DNA from: Bacillota bacterium
GTDB lineage: Bacteria; Bacillota; TC1
DNA: 64,000 nt
NCBI GenBank assembly: GCA_024635925.1
Contig: JAGXHY010000008.1
Location: 62,001-126,000, forward strand
Direction of reading: 5' to 3'
Shown here: piece after piece, positions 54,758-63,649 of the stretch
Numbering within the stretch: the first letter of the stretch is position 1
How the letters are laid out: the number at the start of each line of letters is the position of its first letter
The notes under the pieces: generated by a model
Told to the model about the DNA's origin: nothing
The model's database searches: none
What the model saw: the letters and a program-made list of their open reading frames with translations, nothing else
Position numbers and translations under genes: made by a program

Positions 54758-57084
54758 TGGTTAAAGAGAAAACAATTAAGAAGTTAGAATTAAATGGGAT
54801 AAGGGAACTTTGTTTAAAATTTGCTACTCATCCATTAAGTAAAAAAATGGTAATGAAACAAGAGTTAGCTGAAAGTTTTAACAAAGCTGAAGATCGTTTA
54901 TATGAAACGAATTCTGCCTTACAATTACTTAGGACAAAACCAGATATTCCTAGTGGAACACTACCTGATATGGAAGGTTCAATTGAAAAAATAGTGAATG
55001 AAATTCAACTTAATCCTAAAGACTTAGTAGATATATTATTTATGTTAAATACTTCAAGAGATATTTTAAATTATTTCAAAGGGGCTATAGAAAATCCTTT
55101 ATTTAATAGATTGTTAAATAATTTAAGTGATTTAAAATATTTAAGAGAATATATAAATACCATTATTGATGAGAATGGTGTTATTAAAGATGATGCTAGT
55201 GAAGATTTATTTAGTATTAGAAGAAAAATTAAAAGTAAAATGAAAGAAATAAAAAAACAACTTGATCATATACTAAAACGTGTTTCTTCAGAAAAATATT
55301 TACAAGAAAAAGTTGTAGTTAAAAGAGGTGATAGGTATTGTTTAAGTGTAAAAAAAGAATTTGCATATAAAATACCTGGAGTTATTGAAGATACTTCTGC
55401 AAGTGGTAGTACAGTATTTATTGAACCTTTAGAAATTGGTAATATAAGAGGTGAATTAAATATCTTAAAAAAAACGGAATATGAAGAATTAGATAAAATA
55501 ATGAGGAATATATCAGCAACTTTACATGTAGAAAAGATTAATATTTTACTAATATATGAAACATTAGGCTATTATAACTTTTATATTGCAAAAGCATTAT
55601 TTACAAAAAGCATTAAGGGTTTTGTACCTGAAATTAATGAAGGAGGAATTATTAAATTACGTAGTGCTAGACATCCTTTATTATTCGGGGAGGTTATTGC
55701 TAACGATTTATTTTTAGGAGAGGGTTATAATAATTTAATAATAAGTGGTCCTAATACAGGTGGAAAAACTGTAATATTAAAGATGGTAGGTCTTTTTGCT
55801 CTAATGATTTCATTAGGTTATGGTATACCTGCTAATGAAGGTTCAAAAATGTCATATTTTAACAAAGTATTAGCAGATATAGGTGATGAGCAAAGTATTG
55901 AAAACTCACTATCAACATTTTCTGGACACTTATATAATATTAAAGAAATGTTAGATTTAGCAGATGCTAAAACATTGCTGTTATTTGATGAATTAGGTAA
56001 TGGCACAGATCCTAAAGAAGGTAGTAGTTTAGCTATGGCAATTTTAACTGATTTAAATAGAAAAGGTTGTCATAGTATTACCACTACTCATTATGGAGAA
56101 TTAAAGGTTTTTGCTTATAATACACCTGGATTTTCTAATGCATCAATGGCTTTTGATGTTAGAACTCTAGAACCAACCTATAAACTCATTATAGGAACTC
56201 CTGGTTCAAGTTTAGGGTTAGAAGTTGCAAAAAGATGTGGACTTAAAGAGGAAATAATTATTAAATCAAAATCTTTAATTGATAGTAGTGAATTAGAAAC
56301 TAGTCAATTAATTCAATCATTAGAAGAAGAAAGAAGTTTAATGAATGAAAAAATTATAAGTTTAGAAAAGGAAAAAAATGATTTAATAAAATTAAGGTTA
56401 GAACTAGAAATGGAAGAAAAAGAATTAAAGGATAAAAACCGAAAATCTATAAATAAAGATTTAGAAAGATCTCGTGATGTATTAACAAATCTAAAAAGAG
56501 AAAGTGAAGCTATAATCAAAGAACTTAAAAAATTAAAGTTAAATAATCCAGAAATAGCTAATAAAGCTAGAAAGAATATTAAAGTCTTAGAAGAAGGTCT
56601 TACCGAAATAAAAGTTGATAATAAAAAAAGCGGTACAAAGTCATTACAGATAGGTCAATCAGTCAAGGTAATTTCTCTAGATAAGGCTGGAGAAGTCTTT
56701 GAGGCAAACGACTCTAAAGGCCTTGCATTAATAAAAATTGGTATAATGAAAATAAGCTTACCATATAGTGACTTAATAGTTACAGAAACGAATACAAATG
56801 AAGAAACATATACAATTATGAAAGACGTTAGCAAGGCAAATGTCCCAATGGAAATAGATTTGAGAGGGCTAACAGTTGATGAATGTCTTTATAAATTAGA
56901 TAAATATCTAGATCAAGCGGTTTTAAGCAAATATCCGTATATTAGAATTATTCATGGTATGGGAACAGGCGCTCTTAAAAAAGCTATCTGGGAATATTTA
57001 CAAAACTTAAGATTTATTAAAAGTTTTCGTTATGGTGATGCCAGTGAAGGCAGCATTGGAGCTACAGTAGTTTATTTAAAATAA
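54757..57084 (+). CDS. mutS2: MutS2 endonuclease/ribosome rescue ATPase
   Basis: 775 residues, family-normal. MutS core with Walker A GPNTGGKT, Walker B LLFDELGNGTDP and TTTHYGELK; a coiled-coil clamp of about 110 residues; a C-terminal Smr domain starting IDLRGLTVDE with IIHGMGTGALKKAI. MutS2 lacks the mismatch-recognition domain and is linked to recombination control and, in B. subtilis, to splitting collided ribosomes. One-base overlap with the U32 gene. Confidence 0.96.
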   Translation: MVKEKTIKKLELNGIRELCLKFATHPLSKKMVMKQELAESFNKAEDRLYETNSALQLLRTKPDIPSGTLPDMEGSIEKIVNEIQLNPKDLVDILFMLNTSRDILNYFKGAIENPLFNRLLNNLSDLKYLREYINTIIDENGVIKDDASEDLFSIRRKIKSKMKEIKKQLDHILKRVSSEKYLQEKVVVKRGDRYCLSVKKEFAYKIPGVIEDTSASGSTVFIEPLEIGNIRGELNILKKTEYEELDKIMRNISATLHVEKINILLIYETLGYYNFYIAKALFTKSIKGFVPEINEGGIIKLRSARHPLLFGEVIANDLFLGEGYNNLIISGPNTGGKTVILKMVGLFALMISLGYGIPANEGSKMSYFNKVLADIGDEQSIENSLSTFSGHLYNIKEMLDLADAKTLLLFDELGNGTDPKEGSSLAMAILTDLNRKGCHSITTTHYGELKVFAYNTPGFSNASMAFDVRTLEPTYKLIIGTPGSSLGLEVAKRCGLKEEIIIKSKSLIDSSELETSQLIQSLEEERSLMNEKIISLEKEKNDLIKLRLELEMEEKELKDKNRKSINKDLERSRDVLTNLKRESEAIIKELKKLKLNNPEIANKARKNIKVLEEGLTEIKVDNKKSGTKSLQIGQSVKVISLDKAGEVFEANDSKGLALIKIGIMKISLPYSDLIVTETNTNEETYTIMKDVSKANVPMEIDLRGLTVDECLYKLDKYLDQAVLSKYPYIRIIHGMGTGALKKAIWEYLQNLRFIKSFRYGDASEGSIGATVVYLK

Positions 57085-57093
57085 GGAGAAAAA

Positions 57094-58107
57094 ATGGACA
57101 TTAGGAATAAATGGGAAGATTTTGAAGAAGAATATTTAGCTAAAGGAGCATCCTTAAGCAAAAATAGTAAAGGCAGAAAAATTAATGAACCTTTATGCAG
57201 CGTACGAACAGAATACCAAAGAGATAGAGACCGAATAATACATAGTAAATCATTTAGGAGACTTATGCATAAAACACAAGTTTTCATTTCACCTGGAGAC
57301 CATTATAGAACTAGGTTAACTCATACTTTAGAAGTTTCAGCTATAGCTAGAACTATAGCAAGAGGTTTAAAATTAAATGAAGATTTGACTGAAGCAATAG
57401 CATTAGGGCATGATTTAGGCCATACACCATTTGGACATAGTGGGGAGAAAGTAATAGATAATATTTTAAATAAACAAAAAAGACATTTTTCTCACAATGA
57501 ACAAAGTTTGAGAGTTGTAGAAACATTAGAACGAAATGGCAAAGGATTAAATTTAACTTTCGAAGTAAAAGATGGAATATTAAATCACAGTGGTAAAACT
57601 CGAATGCCTTTAACTTTAGAAGGACAGATTGTTAGAATAAGTGATAGAGTAGCATATTTAAATCATGATATCGATGATGCAGTCAGAGGTGGTATAATTC
57701 AAGAAAAAGATTTACCAAAAGATGAATTATATATTTTAGGGGACTCACATAGTGAAAGAATAAATAAAATGGTAGAATCAATTATCTATGCTAGCGAAGG
57801 ACAAAATAAAATATTGATGAGTAAAGATATCGCAGAGGCTATGGATAGTTTGCGTAACTATATGTTTGATCATGTATATATAAATTCAAAAGCGAAAGTA
57901 GAAGAAAGTAAAGTTGAAAGATTATTAACAGAACTTTTTGACTATTATTTAGAACATAAAAATGACTTGCCCGCTGAATATCATGATAATGGTACTGAAC
58001 AAATAGTAAATGTAGTTGATTATATTTCAGGAATGACAGATAGTTATGCAGTAAAAATATTTAAAGAGTTTTTTTTACCAAAAGGGTATAAGGATAAAGT
58101 AGAATGA
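57094..58107 (+). CDS. HD-domain dGTP triphosphohydrolase-like protein
   Basis: 337 residues of the short Dgt type. YQRDRDRIIHSKSFRRL at the start, HTLEVSAIARTIARGL (first metal His), GHDLGHTPFGHSGE (His-Asp pair) and SDRVAYLNHDIDDA (last Asp) give a complete HD metal site. It hydrolyses dNTPs to deoxynucleosides and triphosphate. In Firmicutes a dgt gene usually lies near dnaG-rpoD, as here, though with radical SAM and isc genes in between. Confidence 0.92.
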   Translation: MDIRNKWEDFEEEYLAKGASLSKNSKGRKINEPLCSVRTEYQRDRDRIIHSKSFRRLMHKTQVFISPGDHYRTRLTHTLEVSAIARTIARGLKLNEDLTEAIALGHDLGHTPFGHSGEKVIDNILNKQKRHFSHNEQSLRVVETLERNGKGLNLTFEVKDGILNHSGKTRMPLTLEGQIVRISDRVAYLNHDIDDAVRGGIIQEKDLPKDELYILGDSHSERINKMVESIIYASEGQNKILMSKDIAEAMDSLRNYMFDHVYINSKAKVEESKVERLLTELFDYYLEHKNDLPAEYHDNGTEQIVNVVDYISGMTDSYAVKIFKEFFLPKGYKDKVE

Positions 58108-59681
58108 AAATAGCAATTGTAGGGATAAATTCAAAATATATTCATAAAAACTTAGCAATATATTCATTATATAGTTATGTAAAAAACTTAGATTATGATT
58201 TTGACCTATTAGAATTTTCAATTAATGAATCTATAGATATAATTTTTCATAAACTGCATCGTGGAAATTATGATGCAGTTTGTTTTGCTACTTATGTCTG
58301 GAATAAAGAAATTATTCTTAGATTATCAGAAAACTTAAAAACTGTTACAGAAAAAATAAAAATAGTACTTGGTGGCCCTGAAATTAATTCAAAATACCTA
58401 GATTATGATTTCATTGATCATTTGATTATTGGAGAAGGTGAAATAGCATTTAAAAAACTTTTAGAAATGAATTTTTTATGTAAAAAATTAATACCTCGTG
58501 GAAAAGAGTACTTTAATCTTGATGAACAAACATTTGTTTATGAAGAAATATTAGATGAGTTAAAAAATAAAATTATATATTATGAAGGGAGTAGAGGTTG
58601 TCCATTTCATTGTTCTTATTGTCTATCAGGATCAGATAATAATTTAAGATTAAAGTCAGTAAAAAAAATATTAGATGAAATATCGATTTTAGTTGCTGCC
58701 GGAGTAAAGCAAATAAAATTTGTTGATAGAACATTTAATTCCAGTGTAGAATGGTCAAAGTCAATTGTAACAGGATTATTAAAGTACGGGAAACAGGGTT
58801 GCAATTTTCATTTTGAAGTCAGTATAGATAAAATGAATGATAGCTTAGTTGAAATCATTCATAATAGCCCCAATAATTTATTTCAATTAGAAATTGGTAT
58901 TCAAACAACAAATAGTGAAACCTTAAAAGCTATTAATAGAAATAATGATTTTACTAAGATTAAAGAACGTGTAAACTATTTACTATCAAAAGGCAATTTA
59001 CATATTCATACTGATTTAATTGCAGGTCTTCCTTATGAAAATTTAAAATCTTTTAAAAAATCTTTTAATGATATATATTTACTTAAAGCTCAAATGTTAC
59101 AAGTTGGGTTTTTAAAAGTTATACCAAATACTAAAATGTTAGATGATGCAGAAAAATATGGTATAAAATTTAGAAATTATCCACCTTATGAAATTTTAGA
59201 AAATGAATGGTTAAAATGCAAAGATTTACTTGAAATTAAATATGTTGAAGAAGGAATTGATAAGTTTTATAATAAAAAGCATTTTCGACAAACATTCATG
59301 TATTTAATAAATATTATTAATGATAATTTTAAATTTTATCGTAATTTGGGGGAGCTACTTTTTAATATGGAAAATTTAATGTCATTAAATGATAAATTTG
59401 AATTTTTATATAATTACATATTAAGTTATGATCCTAAGATTGAGGAAAGTATAGTTAGAGCATTATTACAATTAGATTGGTTGCTAACTAATAGAAATAA
59501 AAGATTGCCATATTTTTTGAGATTTAAAAAAGGACATAAAGAATATATAAGTTTGCCAATAGAAATAAAATTTTCAGGTCATGATATTTCTGAATTAAAA
59601 GTAAAGACAACAAAATATAAAGTTGATTATGAAAACGTTTGGGGTTTATATGATTATCCAACAATTAGTATTATCAAATAA
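58104..59681 (+). CDS. B12-binding-domain radical SAM protein (DUF4080 type)
   Basis: 525 residues. N-terminal cobalamin-binding-like domain (about 1-135, MKIAIVGINSKYIHKNLA; GGPEINS; IIGEGE), then the radical SAM barrel with CPFHCSYC (CxxxCxxC) near residue 167, IKFVDRTFN, LEIGIQTTNSETLKAINR. The C-terminal ~150 residues fit the DUF4080 region. The substrate is unknown; relatives include methyltransferases and ring-modifying enzymes. The ATGA overlap ties it translationally to the dgt-like gene. Confidence 0.88.
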   Translation: MKIAIVGINSKYIHKNLAIYSLYSYVKNLDYDFDLLEFSINESIDIIFHKLHRGNYDAVCFATYVWNKEIILRLSENLKTVTEKIKIVLGGPEINSKYLDYDFIDHLIIGEGEIAFKKLLEMNFLCKKLIPRGKEYFNLDEQTFVYEEILDELKNKIIYYEGSRGCPFHCSYCLSGSDNNLRLKSVKKILDEISILVAAGVKQIKFVDRTFNSSVEWSKSIVTGLLKYGKQGCNFHFEVSIDKMNDSLVEIIHNSPNNLFQLEIGIQTTNSETLKAINRNNDFTKIKERVNYLLSKGNLHIHTDLIAGLPYENLKSFKKSFNDIYLLKAQMLQVGFLKVIPNTKMLDDAEKYGIKFRNYPPYEILENEWLKCKDLLEIKYVEEGIDKFYNKKHFRQTFMYLINIINDNFKFYRNLGELLFNMENLMSLNDKFEFLYNYILSYDPKIEESIVRALLQLDWLLTNRNKRLPYFLRFKKGHKEYISLPIEIKFSGHDISELKVKTTKYKVDYENVWGLYDYPTISIIK

Positions 59682-59693
59682 AATTCAAACTTA

Positions 59694-59722
59694 TTGACTT
59701 TAATATATCAAAATGATAATAT
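59694..59722 (+). promoter_or_regulatory. promoter of the isc operon
   Basis: TTGACT at 59694-59699, 17-base spacer, TAATAT at 59717-59722 with an extended TG-A. It lies in the gap after the radical SAM gene and directly upstream of the dyad that precedes iscR. Confidence 0.7.
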
Positions 59723-59726
59723 TATT

Positions 59727-59751
59727 TTGGAATACCAACTAGTTTAGTTGG
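59727..59751 (+). promoter_or_regulatory. candidate IscR operator (overlapping dyads)
   Basis: Two overlapping inverted repeats share the centre CCAA: TTGG-AATA-CCAA (59727-59738) and CCAACT-AGTTT-AGTTGG (59735-59751). They lie between the -10 element and the ribosome binding site of iscR, where an autorepressor would act. Rrf2-family proteins bind such dyads; the assignment to IscR is inferred from position. Confidence 0.55.
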
Positions 59752-59763
59752 AAAGGAGTTGTC

Positions 59764-60201
59764 ATGAAGCTTTCTACAAAAGGTAAATATGGTTTGATAG
59801 CAATGGCCGATCTTGCGATAGCCTATATAAAGAACCCTAATAATAGTTATTTAGTATTAAAAACTATTGCAATTAAGAGAGATATTTCTGAGGCTTATCT
59901 TGAAAGAATTATTTCAAAGTTAAAAAAAGCAAACTTAATAATTACTCAAAGAGGATCATTAGGTGGTTATAGTTTAGCTAAACATCCTAAAGAGATTAAG
60001 GTGTCTGAAGTTTTATACGAACTAGAAGGAAAGCTTGATGTAGGTGGATGTGGTGATTCAAATGATAAGTCTTGTTTAATAAAATCAAATTGCTTTTCAC
60101 AGATTGTCTGTGAAGAAATAAATATAAAAATAAGAGAGTCTATTGAAAATATGACTATCGAGGATGTACTCAAATCTTATTTAAAGAAGTCAAAGGAGTA
60201 A
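59764..60201 (+). CDS. iscR: Rrf2-family transcriptional regulator IscR
   Basis: 145 residues. Winged helix-turn-helix domain (about 1-85, MKLSTKGKYGLIAMADLA; ISEAYLERIISKLKKANLI; GSLGGYSLA), then cysteines C96, C104, C110 and C116, which can hold an Fe-S cluster as in IscR. It heads iscR-iscS-iscU and probably represses them when clusters are plentiful. CymR is the alternative Rrf2 member in Firmicutes but lacks such a cysteine set. AAAGGAG precedes the ATG. Confidence 0.88.
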   Translation: MKLSTKGKYGLIAMADLAIAYIKNPNNSYLVLKTIAIKRDISEAYLERIISKLKKANLIITQRGSLGGYSLAKHPKEIKVSEVLYELEGKLDVGGCGDSNDKSCLIKSNCFSQIVCEEINIKIRESIENMTIEDVLKSYLKKSKE

Positions 60202-60207
60202 TAATAA

Positions 60208-61401
60208 ATGGAAGAAAAAATTATATATTTTGATAATGCAGCAACAACTAAAATACATGATGCAGTTATTGAAGAAATGATAGATATTTATAAAAATGAA
60301 TATGGTAATCCTTCAAGTGTTTATGATTTTGGGAATAGAGTGAAAACTATAATCGAAGAATCTAGAAAAAGTTTAGCTACTAATTTGGGTGTAGATCCTA
60401 AAGAAATTTTTTTCACAAGTGGAGCTACAGAAGCAAATAATTGGGCTATTTTAGGAACTGCTAGAAAATATAAGAATAAAGGGAAACATATTATTACATC
60501 AACTATAGAACACCATGCAGTCCTTCATTCGGCAAAACAATTAGAGAAGGAAGGATTTGATGTTACTTACGTACCCGTTACTGAAGATGGAATACTTGAT
60601 TTCGAAGAATTTAAAAAAGCGATAAGAGATGACACGATACTTATAAGTATTATGGCAGTAAATAATGAAATAGGAACAATTCAGCCAATAAAGAAAATAG
60701 TTGAGTATGTAAAAGATAAGGATATTCTTGTGCATACTGATGCTGTACAACTTATAGGGAAAAAGAATGTGAATATAATAAAAGACTTAGGTGTTGATAT
60801 GTTATCCCTTTCTGGACATAAAATACATGGGCCTAAAGGTATAGGTGCCTTATATATTAAAAAAGGAGTTATTATACAAAACTTATTTTTTGGTGGTGGA
60901 CAAGAAAAAAAGAAAAGGCCAGGAACTGAAAATGTAGCTGGAATAGTAGCTTTGTCCAAGGCTTTAGAATTAACCTTAGAGAATATAGAAGAAAAAGAAA
61001 ATAAAATATTAGAACTAAGAGATTATTATATAGAAAAAGTTATTGATAAAATACCTTTTGTAAGATTAAATGGTTCTAAACAGAAACGAATACCTGGAAA
61101 TGCAAATTTTAGTTTTAGTTTTATTGAAGGAGAATCCATGCTCTTGGCATTAGATATGTATGGTATCTGTGCTTCTAGCGGGTCTGCATGTACCTCAGGA
61201 TCTCTAGATCCATCACATGTATTACTTGGAATTGGACTACCACATGCAATTGCTCATGGTTCTTTAAGAGTATCTATAAGTGAGTATAATACTAAAGATG
61301 AAATAGACTATTTATTAGAGGTACTACCAGGAATTATTGATAAATTGAGAAAGATGTCTCCATTATATGAAGACTTTATAAAGAATAAAGGAGTGAATTA
61401 A
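60208..61401 (+). CDS. iscS: cysteine desulfurase (NifS/IscS class I)
   Basis: PLP enzyme that transfers sulfur from cysteine to the IscU scaffold. Start FDNAATT, EHHAVLH, PLP lysine Lys205 in SGHKIHGPKG, RPGTENV, and the catalytic Cys328 in SSGSACTSGSL on the long flexible loop of class I enzymes. 397 residues. Six bases after iscR and 1 base before iscU, so supply and scaffold are co-produced. Confidence 0.96.
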   Translation: MEEKIIYFDNAATTKIHDAVIEEMIDIYKNEYGNPSSVYDFGNRVKTIIEESRKSLATNLGVDPKEIFFTSGATEANNWAILGTARKYKNKGKHIITSTIEHHAVLHSAKQLEKEGFDVTYVPVTEDGILDFEEFKKAIRDDTILISIMAVNNEIGTIQPIKKIVEYVKDKDILVHTDAVQLIGKKNVNIIKDLGVDMLSLSGHKIHGPKGIGALYIKKGVIIQNLFFGGGQEKKKRPGTENVAGIVALSKALELTLENIEEKENKILELRDYYIEKVIDKIPFVRLNGSKQKRIPGNANFSFSFIEGESMLLALDMYGICASSGSACTSGSLDPSHVLLGIGLPHAIAHGSLRVSISEYNTKDEIDYLLEVLPGIIDKLRKMSPLYEDFIKNKGVN

Positions 61402-61402
61402 T

Positions 61403-61837
61403 ATGTATTCTAAAAAAGTTATGGATTATTTTATGAATCCAAGAAATATGGGCGAAATTGAAGATGCATCAGGTGTTGGAACAGTTGGTAATGCAAAATG
61501 TGGAGATATCATGCGTATGTATCTAAATGTAAGTGAAAAAGGTATAATAGAAGATGTTAAGTTTAAAACCTTTGGTTGTGGGGCAGCAATTGCTACAAGT
61601 AGTATGGCTACTGAGTTGGTTGTAGGCAAGACAGTTCAAGAAGCGCTCAAAGTAACTAATAAAGCCGTTGCAGAAGCATTGGATGGACTACCAGCTAATA
61701 AAGTGCATTGTTCTTTATTGGCGGAAGAAGCAATTAACGCAGCTTTATGGGATTATGCTGAGAAAAACAATATGAATATTGAGGGGCTTAAACCTCCTAA
61801 AGAAGATGTTCATGAAGAATATTTAGAAGAGGAATAG
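61403..61837 (+). CDS. iscU: iron-sulfur cluster scaffold IscU/NifU-N type
   Basis: 144 residues. The three cluster ligands are Cys33 (NAKCGD), Cys59 (FGCGAA) and Cys103 (VHCSLLA), with Asp35 after the first. MDYFMNPRNMGEI at the start is typical. A C-terminal acidic tail of about 20 residues extends beyond E. coli IscU, as in NifU-like Firmicute proteins. No hscA, hscB or fdx follows: the next gene is dnaG. Confidence 0.95.
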   Translation: MYSKKVMDYFMNPRNMGEIEDASGVGTVGNAKCGDIMRMYLNVSEKGIIEDVKFKTFGCGAAIATSSMATELVVGKTVQEALKVTNKAVAEALDGLPANKVHCSLLAEEAINAALWDYAEKNNMNIEGLKPPKEDVHEEYLEEE

Positions 61838-61848
61838 AGGAATTTAGA

Positions 61849-63636
61849 ATGGGTTTTTACAATGATAATATCATTGAAGAAATTAAATTGAAATCAGATA
61901 TTATTTCAGTTATTAGTGAGTTTCTACCCCTAAAAAAAAGGGGTAGAAACTTTATTGCTAACTGTCCATTTCATAATGAAAAGTCACCTTCATTTACAGT
62001 TAGTCCAGAAAAACAAATATATCATTGTTTTGGTTGTAATGCATCAGGGAATGTATTCACTTTTTTAATTGAACATGAACATATGACCTTTGGAGAAGCA
62101 TTAAAATATTTAGGGGATAAGCTTGGTGTTATTATTAATGATGATAACTATAGTAATTATGGAAAACAAAAAAATACTAAAGAAAATTACAAAAAAGAAA
62201 GACAAATCAACATACATCAATTTGTAGCTAGATATTTTTATAAAAAATTATACGATGAATACGGAAAAGAAGCTCATGCTTATGCTAAAAATAGAGGGTT
62301 ATCTAAAGAAACATTAATTAAATTTAAAATAGGATATGCTCCATATAAAAGTGATGATTTAATTTCTCAATTAGCTAAACTCGGATATACTTCAGACGAG
62401 TTATTAGAAAGTGGTATATTTTCAAAAAGTATAGAAGGTAGACTTTATAGCAAATTTTTTAATAGATTGATATTTCCAATAGAAAATATACAAAGTAAGA
62501 TTATAGGTTTTGGGGGAAGAGTCATAACTAATAGTGAACCTAAATATCTTAACAGCCCCGAAACAGAAATATTCAAAAAAAAATATAATCTTTATGGATT
62601 AAATATTGCTAAAGATGAAATAAAGAAAAATAATCAAGTACTAGTGATGGAAGGGTATATGGATGTTGTTTCAGTTTGGCAAAAGGGTGTATTTAATGCA
62701 GTTGCTTCACTCGGAACTTCCTTTACAGAAGAACAAGGCAGGCTATTATTAAGATTTACAAATGAAATAGTTATGGTTTATGATAATGATAATGCAGGTA
62801 AAAAGGCTGCAGTAAGAGCAGCAAGTTTGTTGAGGCCATTAAATGTAACCGTAAAAATTGCTGATTTGGAGGGAGCAAAAGATCCAGACGAATTTATTAA
62901 TAAATATGGGTTGAATTCATTTCTCGAAAAAATAAGAAAAGCAAAAAGCTCTTTTAGATATCTTTTAGATTTGAATAAAGGAACATTTAACTATAAAGCA
63001 CCAGAAGATAAGGTTAAATGTGCAAGAAATGTACTTCCAGAAATTATGAGTCAGCAAGATCCATTATTAAGAAATGAATATATAAAAATTCTTTGTGAAG
63101 AGTTAGATATTAGCAAAGAGGCTATAGAAGAAATTATCTTCAAAGGGAATAATAATATTGTTGTTGAAGATAAAAAGGTTGAAAATAAAAAAGACAAAGA
63201 AATAAATATAAGTGATCCTAATGATAAAGCACAATTGAATTTACTAAAAATAGTAGTTAACCAACTAGAGTTTTTGGAGTTTTTGAAAGAAGAAAATTTT
63301 GATGAGTATTTTACTAATAGTTTAATAAAAAAAGCAATATTAAAAATGTTAGAGATACCAATTGAATTTAGAACAGTGAAATATATGGTTGATAAGATTA
63401 ATGAAGAAAAAGTTAAGAATCTAATCATTTATTTAGCAATGAAAGAAGGCTTTCCTAATGTAGATTACTCTGATTTTATCAGTTACTTAAATAATGTAAA
63501 AAGAATTTTTTATAAAAAGGAAATTGATATAGTGATTAAATCAATAAAAACAGCTGAAAAAGAAGGAAATAGGGAGTCTAGTGTAGAATTACAAAATGAG
63601 TGGAATTGTTTAAGACGTAAATTAGAAAGCGTTTAG
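61849..63636 (+). CDS. dnaG: DNA primase
   Basis: Makes RNA primers at the replication fork. N-terminal zinc domain (CPFHNEKSPSF and HCFGCNASGN), catalytic core with the TOPRIM block VMEGYMDVVSVWQKG and MVYDNDNAGKKAAVRAA, and a C-terminal helicase-binding domain from about residue 440. 595 residues, standard. GAGGAA precedes the ATG. The usual dnaG-rpoD order follows. A 12-bp inverted repeat lies near its 5' end. Confidence 0.97.
   Translation: MGFYNDNIIEEIKLKSDIISVISEFLPLKKRGRNFIANCPFHNEKSPSFTVSPEKQIYHCFGCNASGNVFTFLIEHEHMTFGEALKYLGDKLGVIINDDNYSNYGKQKNTKENYKKERQINIHQFVARYFYKKLYDEYGKEAHAYAKNRGLSKETLIKFKIGYAPYKSDDLISQLAKLGYTSDELLESGIFSKSIEGRLYSKFFNRLIFPIENIQSKIIGFGGRVITNSEPKYLNSPETEIFKKKYNLYGLNIAKDEIKKNNQVLVMEGYMDVVSVWQKGVFNAVASLGTSFTEEQGRLLLRFTNEIVMVYDNDNAGKKAAVRAASLLRPLNVTVKIADLEGAKDPDEFINKYGLNSFLEKIRKAKSSFRYLLDLNKGTFNYKAPEDKVKCARNVLPEIMSQQDPLLRNEYIKILCEELDISKEAIEEIIFKGNNNIVVEDKKVENKKDKEINISDPNDKAQLNLLKIVVNQLEFLEFLKEENFDEYFTNSLIKKAILKMLEIPIEFRTVKYMVDKINEEKVKNLIIYLAMKEGFPNVDYSDFISYLNNVKRIFYKKEIDIVIKSIKTAEKEGNRESSVELQNEWNCLRRKLESV
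61920..61950 (+). repeat. 12-bp perfect inverted repeat inside dnaG
   Basis: GTTTCTACCCCT and AGGGGTAGAAAC flank a run of seven A. It lies 71 bases into the dnaG coding region, over codons for the conserved FLPLKKRGRNF block. In mRNA it would form a strong hairpin near the start of the gene. Confidence 0.85.
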
Positions 63637-63649
63637 AGAGGGGTAAAAG

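Noticed and set aside
63051-63428. 125-codon - strand frame inside dnaG
   Set aside because: Antisense to the primase C-terminal domain; composition reflects AT-rich codons read backwards.
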